A program made the position numbers and the translations under genes. 64,000 nucleotides of DNA, from assembly GCF_030687535.1 (NCBI RefSeq), contig NZ_CP117437.1:186001-250000 (forward strand). Direction: 5' to 3'. Positions 34,657-44,100 of the stretch are shown piece after piece; position 1 is the stretch's first letter; the number at the start of each line of letters is the position of its first letter. The notes beneath the pieces were generated by a model that was not told the DNA's origin, did no database searches, and was given only the letters and a program-made list of their open reading frames with translations. Source of the stretch: Pseudomonas sp. FP2335. Lineage in GTDB: Bacteria; Pseudomonadota; Gammaproteobacteria; Pseudomonadales; Pseudomonadaceae.

Positions 34657-36570
34657 ATGCTGTTTTCATACCGAGGTGCCCTACGCGTAGGGCTGGTATA
34701 CCTACTGGTTTCCATTGCCTGGCTCCAGCTCAGTCGCCAGGTATTGATCAACTTTCTCGATGAACCGAGCCAGTTGAGCCATTGGATGCAGATGCGCGGC
34801 TACGTATGGGTGGCCCTCAGCGCCTTGGCGATTTACCTGATCTGCCGGCGCTTCGACCGCACCAGCCTGCAGGATCAACCCCTCAAGGAAAACCGCGAAC
34901 GCCTGCGCCAGGCCGCCGCCGTGTTCGATTGCACCCGCGAAGGTGTGCTGGTCACCGACGCCAAGGGCCTGATCGTGCACGTGAACCGGGCCTTCATGGA
35001 GATCACCGGCTACCGGCGTGAAGATGTGATGGGGCAGCAGCCGAGCCTGTTCAAATCCGGGCGCCATTCGTCGAGTTTTTACCAACAGATGTTCCATACC
35101 CTGGGGCGCACCGGCGAATGGAGCGGGGAAATCTGGAACCGACGCGAAAGCGGCGAGATTTATCCACAGTGGCAAACCATCCGCGCCGTGCAGGACGATC
35201 AGGGCCATGTCAGCCACTACGTCGCGGTATTTTCCGACATCAGCGCCATCAAGCATTCCGAACGCGAACTGGCCCACCTGGCGCACCACGACCCTCTCAC
35301 CGACCTGCCCAACCGGCTGCTGTTCACCGACCGCGCCGAGCAGGCACTCGCTTCGGCGCAAGTGCACAAGCGTGGCTGTGCCTTGCTGCTGCTGGACCTG
35401 GACCACTTCAAGATCATCAACGACAGCCTTGGCCACGCCGTCGGCGATCAACTGCTGAAACAGGTGGGCGAACGGCTCAAGGCACTGTTCGGCCCCGGTG
35501 TGACCCTGGCGCGCCTGGGCGGCGACGAATTTGCGGTGCTGGCGGAAAGTTGTCCACAGGTCGCGCAAGCCGCCGGCGTGGCGCAACGCATGCTGGATGC
35601 GATGAAACAACCGTTCATCTTCGACGGCCACCAGTTGTTCATCAGCGCCAGCATTGGCATCAGCGTGTTCCCCAGCGACGCCCTGAGCGCCGAACAACTA
35701 CTGCGCAACGCCGACTCCGCGCTGTTCAAGGCCAAGAGCGCCGGGCGCGAAAGCTACGCGTTGTACACCGAAGAGCTCACCGCCCACGCGCAAAACCGCG
35801 TGGAAATCGCCAGCGAGTTGCGCCGCGCCCTCGACCAGCACGAGTTGCGCGTCTACTACCAGCCCGTGCACAACCTGCAAGACAGCCGCCTGGTGGGCGT
35901 CGAAGCGCTGGTGCGCTGGGAACACCCCGAACGCGGCCTGGTGCCCCCGGGGGATTTCATCCCCATCGCCGAACGCACCGGGCTGATCGCCGACATCGAC
36001 GCCTGGGTGCTGCACCAGGCGTGCCGCCAGATGTGCCAATGGTTGGCGGACGGCGTCCCATTGAGCTTTATCGCGGTCAACGTTTCCAGCCGCTTGTTCG
36101 CCCGGCGCGAGCTGTACGACCAGGTCGCCCAAGTGCTGCACGAAACTGGCCTGGACCCGGCGTATCTGGAGCTGGAAGTCACCGAAAGCGCAGTGATGGA
36201 AGACCCCGAAGTGGCCCTGGAGCAACTGCACCGCCTGCGCGAACTGGGTTTGCGCCTGGCCATCGACGATTTTGGCACCGGCTATTCCTCACTGCTGCGC
36301 CTCAAGCGCCTGCCGGTGCAGAAGCTCAAGATCGACCAGGGGTTTGTCGCTGGGTTGCCATGGGATGAGGATGATGCCGCCATCGTGCGCGTGGTGATTG
36401 CCTTGGCGAAAAGCATGGGCATGCAAGTGCATGCCGAGGGGATCGAACAGGTGGAGCAGGCGCGGTTTCTGTTGGCCGAGGATTGCGATATGGGGCAGGG
36501 CTATTGGTTTGGCCGGCCGGTGCCGGCTGACCAAATCGATTGGTCACGCGCCCCCCCGATCCAGACTTGA
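34657..36570 (+). CDS. PAS-GGDEF-EAL c-di-GMP enzyme (PA0285/PipA-like)
   Basis: 637 residues. Two N-terminal transmembrane helices (about 10-28 and 48-65) are followed by PAS (about 92-200), GGDEF (ALLLLDLDHFK to about 375) and EAL domains. Both active sites look intact: LGGDEF and EALVRW, with the EAL metal-site motif DDFGTGYSS. It may make or degrade c-di-GMP; its P. aeruginosa positional counterpart PA0285 has been described as a phosphodiesterase. Divergent from desA. A ribosome site aagga precedes ATG 34657. Confidence 0.85.
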   Translation: MLFSYRGALRVGLVYLLVSIAWLQLSRQVLINFLDEPSQLSHWMQMRGYVWVALSALAIYLICRRFDRTSLQDQPLKENRERLRQAAAVFDCTREGVLVTDAKGLIVHVNRAFMEITGYRREDVMGQQPSLFKSGRHSSSFYQQMFHTLGRTGEWSGEIWNRRESGEIYPQWQTIRAVQDDQGHVSHYVAVFSDISAIKHSERELAHLAHHDPLTDLPNRLLFTDRAEQALASAQVHKRGCALLLLDLDHFKIINDSLGHAVGDQLLKQVGERLKALFGPGVTLARLGGDEFAVLAESCPQVAQAAGVAQRMLDAMKQPFIFDGHQLFISASIGISVFPSDALSAEQLLRNADSALFKAKSAGRESYALYTEELTAHAQNRVEIASELRRALDQHELRVYYQPVHNLQDSRLVGVEALVRWEHPERGLVPPGDFIPIAERTGLIADIDAWVLHQACRQMCQWLADGVPLSFIAVNVSSRLFARRELYDQVAQVLHETGLDPAYLELEVTESAVMEDPEVALEQLHRLRELGLRLAIDDFGTGYSSLLRLKRLPVQKLKIDQGFVAGLPWDEDDAAIVRVVIALAKSMGMQVHAEGIEQVEQARFLLAEDCDMGQGYWFGRPVPADQIDWSRAPPIQT

Positions 36571-36597
36571 AATGCACTCAAACTGGGGGCGCGGGCT

Positions 36598-36693
36598 TGT
36601 GTGGGAGCGGGCTTGCCCGCGAAAGCGGTGGATCAGACAACACATCTGTCACTGACAGACCGCATTCGCGGGCAAGCCCGCTCCCACATTTGG
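36598..36693. repeat. REP pair (REPIN-like)
   Basis: Opposed REP elements (tgtgggagcgggcttgcccg ... gcgggcaagcccgctcccac) separated by about 40 bp. Confidence 0.9.
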
Positions 36694-36782
36694 CTCTATG
36701 CAAGGCTTGATTTCAGTGTCGACGCCTGAAAGTCCCGCGCAACCCCACGCTCCAGCAGAAAATTCTTTCTGGTTATATAAAC

Positions 36783-36807
36783 ATTCTTAAATAGTATTTT
36801 TAAGAAT
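36783..36807. promoter_or_regulatory. Palindromic candidate operator upstream of oscA (CysB-type?)
   Basis: attcttaaa and tttaagaat form a perfect 9-bp inverted repeat with a 7-nt spacer in an AT-rich island 81 bp before oscA. AT-rich sites of this kind upstream of sulfate genes are typical for the LysR regulator CysB. The assignment to CysB is inference. Confidence 0.4.
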
Positions 36808-36887
36808 ATCTGCGCTTATCTACTATCGCTCTCACGCCGCAAGCAGTGCCGCCACTGCGAGGCACTATTCATTTCAGGAGCGAGACC

Positions 36888-37070
36888 ATGAGCGCATCTC
36901 TACGTAGCGTCGACGGCCAGGACGAAGCAGCCATTTTGCGTGAGATCCAGAGCGCGTTGCGCGATCTGCGGTTCGGCGCGGTGGAAATCACTGTGCACAA
37001 CGCGCAAGTGGTACAGATCGAACGCAAAGAAAAATTCCGCCTGCAGAACCCGGGTAACAAACCGAGCTGA
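36888..37070 (+). CDS. oscA: OscA, small sulfur-starvation protein (DUF2292)
   Basis: 60 residues. OscA is needed for use of organosulfur compounds during sulfur limitation in Pseudomonas; its molecular function is not known. The core [19 protein letters not shown] followed by [10 protein letters not shown] is the YezD/DUF2292 signature. ATG 36888 has aggag well placed. It lies 74 bp before sbp and is the first gene of the sulfate operon, matching PA0284. Confidence 0.85.
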   Translation: MSASLRSVDGQDEAAILREIQSALRDLRFGAVEITVHNAQVVQIERKEKFRLQNPGNKPS

Positions 37071-37144
37071 GCAGCAACGGCGATTCGCATGCTAGACCCG
37101 CACTTATAAGAAAAAGCCAACACCCAGAATTTTCAGGAGCTTCT

Positions 37145-38155
37145 ATGTCGTCGATTCGCCGTTATGCCCTGGCCGCCCTGGCCAGCGCCGTGTTTGCCGG
37201 TTCCGCCGTTGCCAAGGACTACGAGTTGCTCAACGTCTCGTACGACCCGACCCGTGAGCTGTACCAGGACTACAACGCTGAGTTCACCAGCTACTGGAAG
37301 CAGGCTCACCCTGGCGACAATGTGAAGATCCAGCAATCCCACGGCGGTTCGGGCAAGCAAGGCCGCGCCGTGATTGACGGCCTGCGTGCCGACGTCGTGA
37401 CCCTGGCCCTGGCCGGTGACATCGACGAAATCGCCAAGCTAGGCAAGACCCTTCCGGAAAACTGGCAGACCCGCCTGCCGGACGCCAGCACCCCGTATAC
37501 CTCGACCATCGTGTTCCTGGTGCGCAAGGGCAACCCCAAAGGCATCAAGGATTGGGGCGACCTGATCAAAAAAGACGTGTCGGTGATCACCCCGAACCCG
37601 AAAACCTCCGGCGGCGCCCGCTGGAACTTCCTCGCCGCCTGGGCCTACGGCCTGAAAACCGGCGGTAGCGAAGCCAAGGCCCAGGAATACGTGAAAGAGC
37701 TGTTCAAACACGTGCCTGTGCTGGACACCGGCGCTCGCGGTTCGACCATTACCTTTGTCAACAACGGTCAGGGTGACGTGTTGCTGGCCTGGGAAAACGA
37801 AGCCTTCCTGGCACTCAAGGAAGACGGCGGCGCCGACAAGTTCGACATCGTCGTACCATCCCTGTCGATCCTTGCCGAACCACCGGTTGCCGTGGTCGAC
37901 AAGAACGCCGAGAAAAAGGGTAACACCGAGATCGCCACCGAATACCTGAAACACCTGTACAGCCCGGCTGGCCAGGAGATTGCGGCGAAAAACTTCTACC
38001 GCCCACGCGATGCCAAAGTCGCCGCCAAATACGCCCAACAGTTCCCGAAACTGGACCTGGTGACTATCGACAAAGACTTCGGCGGCTGGAAAACTGCCCA
38101 GCCGAAGTTCTTTAACGACGGTGGCGTGTTCGACCAGATCTACACGGCGCAGTAA
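37145..38155 (+). CDS. sbp: Periplasmic sulfate-binding protein
   Basis: 336 residues. Captures sulfate for the CysTWA transporter. Sec signal peptide to about residue 23 ([10 protein letters not shown]). Binding-protein hallmarks: [12 protein letters not shown], the sulfate site QSHGGSGKQ, and [14 protein letters not shown] 37145 has aggag. A REP pair lies between it and cysT, which may keep sbp mRNA more abundant than the permease message. Confidence 0.95.
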   Translation: MSSIRRYALAALASAVFAGSAVAKDYELLNVSYDPTRELYQDYNAEFTSYWKQAHPGDNVKIQQSHGGSGKQGRAVIDGLRADVVTLALAGDIDEIAKLGKTLPENWQTRLPDASTPYTSTIVFLVRKGNPKGIKDWGDLIKKDVSVITPNPKTSGGARWNFLAAWAYGLKTGGSEAKAQEYVKELFKHVPVLDTGARGSTITFVNNGQGDVLLAWENEAFLALKEDGGADKFDIVVPSLSILAEPPVAVVDKNAEKKGNTEIATEYLKHLYSPAGQEIAAKNFYRPRDAKVAAKYAQQFPKLDLVTIDKDFGGWKTAQPKFFNDGGVFDQIYTAQ

Positions 38156-38198
38156 GCAACACTACCTGTAGTAACCCGCTTTTCTGTGAGATCTGGCT

Positions 38199-38290
38199 TG
38201 TGTGGGAGCTGACTTGCCTGCGATAGCATCACCAAGGTGTGACTGACACACCGAGGTGCCTGCATCGCGGGCAAGCCCAGCTTCCACCGA
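38199..38290. repeat. REP pair between sbp and cysT
   Basis: tgtgggagctgacttgcctgcgat and an imperfect opposed partner (catcgcgggcaagcccagcttcca). The arms have diverged from the consensus. Confidence 0.8.
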
Positions 38291-38353
38291 AAAGCCAGCC
38301 CCACAGAAGGCTTGTTCCTACAGTGGTATCTTCCCCGCTAACCAAGGACTCTT

Positions 38354-39172
38354 ATGTCGCGTCGTATCTCCCCCGTCATACCCGGCTTCGGGCTGACGCT
38401 GGGCTACACCGTGGTGTACCTCAGCCTGATCGTACTCATCCCCCTGGCGGCGATGTTTGTACACGCCGCCCAACTCACCTGGGATCAGTTCTGGAACATC
38501 ATCTCCGCTCCGCGCGTGTTGGCGGCGTTGCAATTGAGCTTCAGCACCGCGTTGTACGCCGCGCTGATCAACGGCGTGATCGGCACCCTGCTGGCCTGGG
38601 TGCTGGTGCGCTACACCTTCCCCGGCCGCAAGATCATCGACGCGATGATCGACCTGCCGTTCGCCTTGCCCACGGCTGTCGCCGGTATCGCGCTGACCGC
38701 GCTGTACACGCCGAACGGCTTCGTCGGCCAGTTCGCCGCTGACCTGGGCTTCAAGATCGCCTACACCCCCCTGGGCATCACCCTGGCGCTGACGTTCGTC
38801 ACGCTGCCGTTCGTGGTGCGCACGGTGCAGCCGGTACTGGCCGACATCCCCCGCGAAGTCGAAGAAGCCGCCGCCTGCCTGGGCGCCAAGCCGTTGCAGG
38901 TGTTCCGCTACATCCTGGTGCCGGCATTGCTGCCCGCCTGGCTGACCGGCTTTGCCCTGGCGTTTGCCCGTGGCGTCGGTGAGTACGGCTCGGTGATCTT
39001 CATCGCCGGCAACATGCCGATGAAAACCGAGATCCTGCCGCTGCTGATCATGGTCAAGCTCGACCAATACGACTACCGCGGCGCCACCTCCATCGGGGTG
39101 TTGATGCTGGTGGTTTCCTTTGTCTTGCTGCTGCTGATCAACTTGTTGCAGCGGCGCATCGAACGTCCATAA
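38354..39172 (+). CDS. cysT: Sulfate ABC transporter permease CysT
   Basis: 272 residues with six transmembrane helices and the binding-protein-dependent permease loop [20 protein letters not shown], which contacts CysA. Forms the channel with CysW. aagga precedes ATG 38354, and cysW begins 13 bp after the stop. Confidence 0.95.
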   Translation: MSRRISPVIPGFGLTLGYTVVYLSLIVLIPLAAMFVHAAQLTWDQFWNIISAPRVLAALQLSFSTALYAALINGVIGTLLAWVLVRYTFPGRKIIDAMIDLPFALPTAVAGIALTALYTPNGFVGQFAADLGFKIAYTPLGITLALTFVTLPFVVRTVQPVLADIPREVEEAAACLGAKPLQVFRYILVPALLPAWLTGFALAFARGVGEYGSVIFIAGNMPMKTEILPLLIMVKLDQYDYRGATSIGVLMLVVSFVLLLLINLLQRRIERP

Positions 39173-39185
39173 GGAGGCGCGGAAC

Positions 39186-40058
39186 ATGTCCCAATCGTCT
39201 ATTTCCGCCGCGTCTTCGGCCAACGCCGCCCGCCGTGGCAGCGCGACGTCACGACGAATCCTGATCGGCCTCGGCTGGCTGGTGTTTGTGCTGTTCCTGC
39301 TGTTGCCGCTGTTGATCGTGGTGACCCAGGGCCTGAAGAACGGCCTGGGGTCGTTCTTCACCGCGATCCTTGAACCCGACGCGCTGTCGGCGTTGAAACT
39401 CACCGTGATCGCCGTATTGATCTCGGTGCCGCTCAACCTGGTGTTTGGCGTCAGCGCCGCGTGGTGCGTGAGCAAGTACTCGTTCCGTGGCAAGAGCATC
39501 CTGGTCACGCTGATCGACCTGCCGTTCTCGGTGTCGCCGGTCATTGCGGGCCTGGTCTACGTGCTGATGTTCGGCGCCCAGGGCTTCTTTGGCCCGTGGT
39601 TGCAGGAGCATGACATCCAGATCGTGTTCGCCTTGCCCGGCATCGTGCTCGCGACCATCTTCGTCACCGTGCCGTTCGTGGCCCGTGAACTGATCCCGCT
39701 GATGCAAGAGCAGGGCACCCAGGAAGAAGAAGCCGCGCGGCTGCTCGGTGCGAACGGCTGGCAGATGTTCTGGCACGTTACCGTGCCGAACATCAAATGG
39801 GGCCTGATCTACGGCGTGGTGCTGTGCACCGCGCGGGCCATGGGCGAGTTCGGCGCGGTGTCGGTGGTGTCCGGCCACATTCGCGGCGTCACCAACACCC
39901 TGCCGCTGCACGTCGAGATTCTCTATAACGAATACAACCACGTTGCCGCGTTTGCGGTGGCCAGCCTGTTGCTGATCCTGGCGCTCTTTATCCTGCTGCT
40001 CAAGCAGTGGAGCGAGAACCGTATCAACCGCCTGCGCAAAAGTGCCGGTGAGGAATAA
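39186..40058 (+). CDS. cysW: Sulfate ABC transporter permease CysW
   Basis: 290 residues. A Ser/Ala-rich cytoplasmic N-terminus is followed by six helices and the permease loop [19 protein letters not shown]. Partner of CysT. cysA starts 3 nt after its stop, indicating tight coupling. Confidence 0.95.
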   Translation: MSQSSISAASSANAARRGSATSRRILIGLGWLVFVLFLLLPLLIVVTQGLKNGLGSFFTAILEPDALSALKLTVIAVLISVPLNLVFGVSAAWCVSKYSFRGKSILVTLIDLPFSVSPVIAGLVYVLMFGAQGFFGPWLQEHDIQIVFALPGIVLATIFVTVPFVARELIPLMQEQGTQEEEAARLLGANGWQMFWHVTVPNIKWGLIYGVVLCTARAMGEFGAVSVVSGHIRGVTNTLPLHVEILYNEYNHVAAFAVASLLLILALFILLLKQWSENRINRLRKSAGEE

Positions 40059-40061
40059 GTC

Positions 40062-41042
40062 ATGTCGATCGAAGTGCGTAATGTCAGCAAGAACTTCAAT
40101 GCCTTCAAGGCCCTGAACAGCATCAATCTGGACATCCAGAGTGGCGAGCTGGTGGCGTTGCTCGGGCCCTCCGGCTGCGGCAAGACTACCTTGCTGCGCA
40201 TCATCGCCGGCCTGGAAACCCCGGATGACGGCAGCATCGTGTTCCACGGTGAAGACGTCTCCGGCCACGACGTGCGTGATCGCAACGTCGGCTTCGTGTT
40301 CCAGCATTACGCGTTGTTCCGGCACATGACCGTGTTCGACAACGTGGCGTTCGGCCTGCGCATGAAACCGAAAAACCAGCGCCCGAGCGAAAGCCAGATC
40401 GCCAGCAAGGTCCACGAACTGCTGAACATGGTGCAGCTGGATTGGTTGTCGGATCGTTACCCGGAACAACTCTCCGGTGGCCAGCGCCAGCGTATCGCCC
40501 TGGCCCGCGCCCTGGCGGTGGAGCCCAAAGTGCTGCTGCTCGACGAACCCTTCGGCGCCCTCGACGCCAAGGTACGCAAGGAGCTGCGCCGCTGGCTGGC
40601 GCGTCTGCACGAAGACATCAACCTGACCTCGGTGTTCGTGACCCACGACCAGGAAGAGGCCATGGAAGTTGCCGACCGTATCGTGGTGATGAACAAGGGC
40701 GTGATCGAGCAGATCGGCTCACCGGGCGACGTCTACGAAAACCCGGCCAGCGATTTCGTCTATCACTTCCTCGGTGATTCGAACCGTCTGCACCTGGGCG
40801 AAGACAATCATGTGTTGTTCCGCCCGCATGAAGTGTCGCTGTCGCGCCATGAACTGGAAGACCACCACGCCGCCGAAGTGCGCGACATCCGCCCCCTGGG
40901 CGCGACCACGCGGGTGACGTTGAAAGTGGAAGGCCAGAGCGAACTGATCGAAGCTGAAGTGGTTAAAGACCACGACAGCCTCACGGGTCTGGCCCGTGGC
41001 GAGACCCTGTTCTTCAAGCCCAAGGTCTGGCAAAAAGCCTAA
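40062..41042 (+). CDS. cysA: Sulfate ABC transporter ATPase CysA
   Basis: 326 residues. Walker A GPSGCGKT, signature LSGGQRQR, Walker [14 protein letters not shown]-loop VTHD. A C-terminal TOBE-like domain ([11 protein letters not shown]) follows the nucleotide-binding domain. Powers sulfate/thiosulfate import with CysTW and Sbp. Last gene of the oscA-sbp-cysTWA block. Confidence 0.95.
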   Translation: MSIEVRNVSKNFNAFKALNSINLDIQSGELVALLGPSGCGKTTLLRIIAGLETPDDGSIVFHGEDVSGHDVRDRNVGFVFQHYALFRHMTVFDNVAFGLRMKPKNQRPSESQIASKVHELLNMVQLDWLSDRYPEQLSGGQRQRIALARALAVEPKVLLLDEPFGALDAKVRKELRRWLARLHEDINLTSVFVTHDQEEAMEVADRIVVMNKGVIEQIGSPGDVYENPASDFVYHFLGDSNRLHLGEDNHVLFRPHEVSLSRHELEDHHAAEVRDIRPLGATTRVTLKVEGQSELIEAEVVKDHDSLTGLARGETLFFKPKVWQKA

Positions 41043-41080
41043 GAACCCACCGCCAGGCCCAATCTGGAATGGGACCAGAC

Positions 41081-41169
41081 TGTGGGAGCGGGCTTGCTCG
41101 CGAATGCAGTGTGTCAGTCAATGCAGTTGGTACTGATACACCGCCTTCGCGAGCAAGCCCGCTCCCACA
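41081..41169. repeat. REP pair after cysA
   Basis: Opposed elements with the variant core gcgggcttgctcgcgaatg, between convergent genes. Confidence 0.9.
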
Positions 41170-41170
41170 T

Positions 41171-41698
41171 CTAGACCTTTCTCGGCTCAAGATCGCGGCG
41201 CGTCACAGGGCCCGACCGTGCTTCGATCTGCTGCTTGAGGTCATGGCGCAGCCCCAGCAGAAACGCCAACTCGGCCACCACAAACAACGGCCCGACGATC
41301 AACCCCGACACGTCATCCACAAACGCGGGCTTTTTGCCTTCGTAGTAGTGCCCGACAAACTGGATCACCCAGCCCACCACAAACATCCCGATGCCGCTGC
41401 CGAGCCACACCGCTGTGCTCTGCGCCGCCAGCACATGCCCGGCCCACACCGACAAGCCCATCAGCACCGTCATCAGTGCACCCAGCGCCAGTTCCAGGCG
41501 CAGGTAAAACACTGCGCTGAACAACGCGAGAAGAACCGCCGGTGAAATCCACAGCCCAGCCACCGCCCATTCCGGGCGTGACAGCAGCACGGCCACTGCG
41601 ACGACAATCAACGGGATGCCGATAAAGTGGCTGGCGATATTGCGTGGGTCGCGGTGGTAGGCGGCGTATTGGCTAAGATGCTCGACGAGGCTTTTCAT
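41171..41698 (-). CDS. DUF962 / Mpo1-like membrane protein
   Basis: 175 residues, about four to five transmembrane helices. The N-terminal HRDPRNIASHFIGIP and the central QFVGHYYEGKKPAF are signatures of the family whose yeast member Mpo1 is an Fe-dependent dioxygenase acting on 2-hydroxy fatty acids. The key histidines of these motifs are present. An ideal aggagg before ATG 41698 decides the start. Matches PA0278 in position. Confidence 0.85.
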   Translation of the reverse strand: MKSLVEHLSQYAAYHRDPRNIASHFIGIPLIVVAVAVLLSRPEWAVAGLWISPAVLLALFSAVFYLRLELALGALMTVLMGLSVWAGHVLAAQSTAVWLGSGIGMFVVGWVIQFVGHYYEGKKPAFVDDVSGLIVGPLFVVAELAFLLGLRHDLKQQIEARSGPVTRRDLEPRKV

Positions 41699-41781
41699 TC
41701 TTGTTCCTCCTGTAGGATGTTTGATCATGCTCTGTCAGTCGTTGCCTGACTGTCAGTTGGGCGACAATCTCTGGAGTTCCC

Positions 41782-42468
41782 ATGGACGCAGCTCAATGGC
41801 ACGCGCGGCTCGCCGCCGGTCACTGGTTCAGCCACCTGCCTACAGCGTTTCAGCATAGCTTGCTGGCTCACGCCCGATTGCGCTCGCTGGTGGCTGGGCA
41901 ATGCCTGTTCAAACGCGGTGATCCACCCTGCGGCCTGTATGCGGTGCTGGACGGCAGCCTGCGCATCAGCGCGGTGAACGAACACGGCAAGGAGGCGGTA
42001 TTGAGCCTGGTGGAGTCGCCGTTCTGGTTCGGCGAAATCTGCCTGTTCGACGGCCTGCCGCGTACCCACGACGCCAGCGCCGTCGGGCCGTGCACGCTAT
42101 TGCAGGTGCCGCAGCAGGCGCTGCTCGGCATTCTTGAGCAAAACCCCCGGTATTGGCGCGACCTGGCCTTACTGATGAGCCAGAAACTGCGCCTGAGTTT
42201 TATCGGCCTGGAACACCTGAGCCTGATGCCCGCCTCGGTGCGCCTGGCCCATCGTTTGCTGATGATGGTCGCGGGCTACGGCGACATCGAGCCCTCACGG
42301 CGCAGCGTGCAACTGCCCCAGGAAGACCTCGCCGCGATGCTCAGCCTGTCACGCCAGACCACCAACGCCCTGCTCAAGGACCTGCAAGCCCGAGGCATCG
42401 TGCGCCTGGGCTACGGCGCAATCGAAATCCTCGACGCCGAGCGCCTGCGGGAGGCGGCGCACACCTGA
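41782..42468 (+). CDS. Crp/Fnr-family transcriptional regulator
   Basis: 228 residues. Cyclic-nucleotide-binding-like beta-barrel (about 30-120, LFKRGDPPCGLYAVLDGSL) and a C-terminal winged helix (PQEDLAAMLSLSRQTTNALL). No Fnr-type cysteine cluster at the N-terminus and the cAMP-contact residues are not clearly conserved, so the ligand is unknown. Divergent from the DUF962 gene. Confidence 0.9.
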   Translation: MDAAQWHARLAAGHWFSHLPTAFQHSLLAHARLRSLVAGQCLFKRGDPPCGLYAVLDGSLRISAVNEHGKEAVLSLVESPFWFGEICLFDGLPRTHDASAVGPCTLLQVPQQALLGILEQNPRYWRDLALLMSQKLRLSFIGLEHLSLMPASVRLAHRLLMMVAGYGDIEPSRRSVQLPQEDLAAMLSLSRQTTNALLKDLQARGIVRLGYGAIEILDAERLREAAHT

Positions 42469-42506
42469 GGGTGTTAGCCTGCAGGCCTGATCAATCGAGG
42501 TGTGTT

Positions 42507-42872
42507 ATGCGCGTGCTGTTAGTGGAACATGAATCCGATGAGGCACAGCAGATGGCCCAGGGCCTGAACGAGGCGGGCTACAGCGTGGAAGTCGCGGCCA
42601 ACGGCATGGCGGCCCAGCGCTTTGTGGAAAGCAGCGAGTACGATCTGGTGATCCTGGATGTGATGCTGCCGGGGCTGAATGCCTGGAAGTTGCAGCAGTC
42701 GATTCGCCAGAAGGGCGACACGCCGCTGTTGTTCCTGACCACGCCCGGTGGAATTGAAGACCGCCTGCGCGGGTTGGAACTGCATGAGGATGACTACTTG
42801 CTCAAGCCGTTCGCGGCCAAGGCGTTGGTGGCGCGGGTGCGCAACGTGTTACGGCGTGATCGTGGGCGTTGA
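42507..42872 (+). CDS. Stand-alone receiver-domain protein
   Basis: 121 residues, a single REC domain: VLLVEHESDEA, phosphoacceptor Asp in LVILDVMLPG, conserved Lys in YLLKPF. It resembles the receiver of OmpR-type regulators but ends before a DNA-binding domain; nothing homologous to the winged helix follows before the REP pair. It may act through protein contacts, or be a regulator truncated in the past. 38 bp after the Crp-like gene, so probably co-transcribed. Confidence 0.8.
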   Translation: MRVLLVEHESDEAQQMAQGLNEAGYSVEVAANGMAAQRFVESSEYDLVILDVMLPGLNAWKLQQSIRQKGDTPLLFLTTPGGIEDRLRGLELHEDDYLLKPFAAKALVARVRNVLRRDRGR

Positions 42873-42883
42873 CGGTACTGGCG

Positions 42884-42970
42884 CCATCGCGGGCAAGCCC
42901 GCTCCCACATTTGATTGCATTCCAAGGTTGGAACCCGGTCACCTGTGGGAGCGGGCTTGCCCGCGATGAG
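42884..42970. repeat. REP pair, outward orientation
   Basis: gcgggcaagcccgctcccac followed after ~40 bp by gtgggagcgggcttgcccgc. Confidence 0.9.
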
Positions 42971-42995
42971 GCCCTCAACCCCCCCATAAATCCCG

Positions 42996-44000
42996 CTACC
43001 GCAACCCATCCCGGAACTGCCCCGGCGTCACCCCCGTCCAGCGCTTGAACGCGCGGCTGAAACTGCTGGTATCGGCAAACCCGAGCAAATGACTGATCTC
43101 CGCCAACGAGCATTGCGGGTCCCGCAAGTGCAGCAACGCCAGATTCTCCCGGCACTCGTTGAGCAGCGCATCAAACCGACAGCCTTCATCCGCCAGATGC
43201 CGCTGCAAACTGCGCAGGCTCAAGTGCAACGCCTGGGCAACCCGCTCCGCGCTCGGCTCGCCGTCGGGCAGTTGCGCTTCGATCACCCGGCGCACCCTGC
43301 GCTCCCAGGTCAGCGGTTGCAGTTGCGCGAGGGTGCGCTTGAGCACGGTTTCATTGTGTTCGGCCAGCTCGGGGTTGGCGTCGTCGAGGTGGCTGTCGAA
43401 GTCCTGGGCGGCGAATTCCAGGCGGTCTTCCTCGGCGGCAAAAAACACCGGCGCGCGAAACACCGTGTGCCACGGCGTGGGGTCAGCCGGCTGCGGGCGC
43501 CGCAAGTACACGGCGAGCGGTGCATAGTCACGCCCCAGGCGATTGCGGCAGGTGCGCACATAGATCGCCGCAAACGCATCGATGGCTTCGAACGCCGGCG
43601 CCGGGCTGCCCTGCGGTTGCAGCAGGCGAAAACGGTAGCGTTCGCCATCCCCGCTCAGCTCCAGGGTCAGGGCATCGCTGACCACCTGGTGATACCGCAC
43701 GATGCGCTCGAACACCTCGCGCAGGCTGCCGCTGGCCACCAGCGCATAGCCCAACGCGTGAAAGGTGGTGGGGCTGACAAACCGCGACACCCGCAAACCG
43801 ATCGCCGGGTCGCCGCTGGCCTGCACCGCCAGCGCCCACAGGCGTGTGGTGGCCGACAGCGGGTAGCGCGCATTGGGATCGTCCATGAGCTGCGGGTCGA
43901 GCCCGGCCGCGATGCACAGCGCGGCGCTGTCGAGGCCGAGGGCGTCGAGTTGCTTGCGCAGGGCGCGGGTCCAGCTGGCGAGGGAAGTGGCTTCGGGCAT
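42996..44000 (-). CDS. AraC-family transcriptional regulator
   Basis: 334 residues. An Arabinose_bd-type N-terminal domain (about 20-200; FVSPTTFHALGYALVASG) is followed by the AraC double helix-turn-helix (about 235-334; LRSLQRHLADEGCRFDALL, LAEISHLLGFADTSSFSRAF). Divergent from a desaturase-like gene 100 bp away, its likely target. The layout resembles regulators of fatty-acid or alkane genes; the ligand cannot be told. Confidence 0.9.
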   Translation of the reverse strand: MPEATSLASWTRALRKQLDALGLDSAALCIAAGLDPQLMDDPNARYPLSATTRLWALAVQASGDPAIGLRVSRFVSPTTFHALGYALVASGSLREVFERIVRYHQVVSDALTLELSGDGERYRFRLLQPQGSPAPAFEAIDAFAAIYVRTCRNRLGRDYAPLAVYLRRPQPADPTPWHTVFRAPVFFAAEEDRLEFAAQDFDSHLDDANPELAEHNETVLKRTLAQLQPLTWERRVRRVIEAQLPDGEPSAERVAQALHLSLRSLQRHLADEGCRFDALLNECRENLALLHLRDPQCSLAEISHLLGFADTSSFSRAFKRWTGVTPGQFRDGLR

Positions 44001-44100
44001 GGTGATTGGCGCTTGCGGTCAACAGGTTGGCGTGTGGAGCTGATGCCCTGGGGGACCGCATGGGCCAGGATGCATCCATCGATAACCAGAGGATGGAAGC

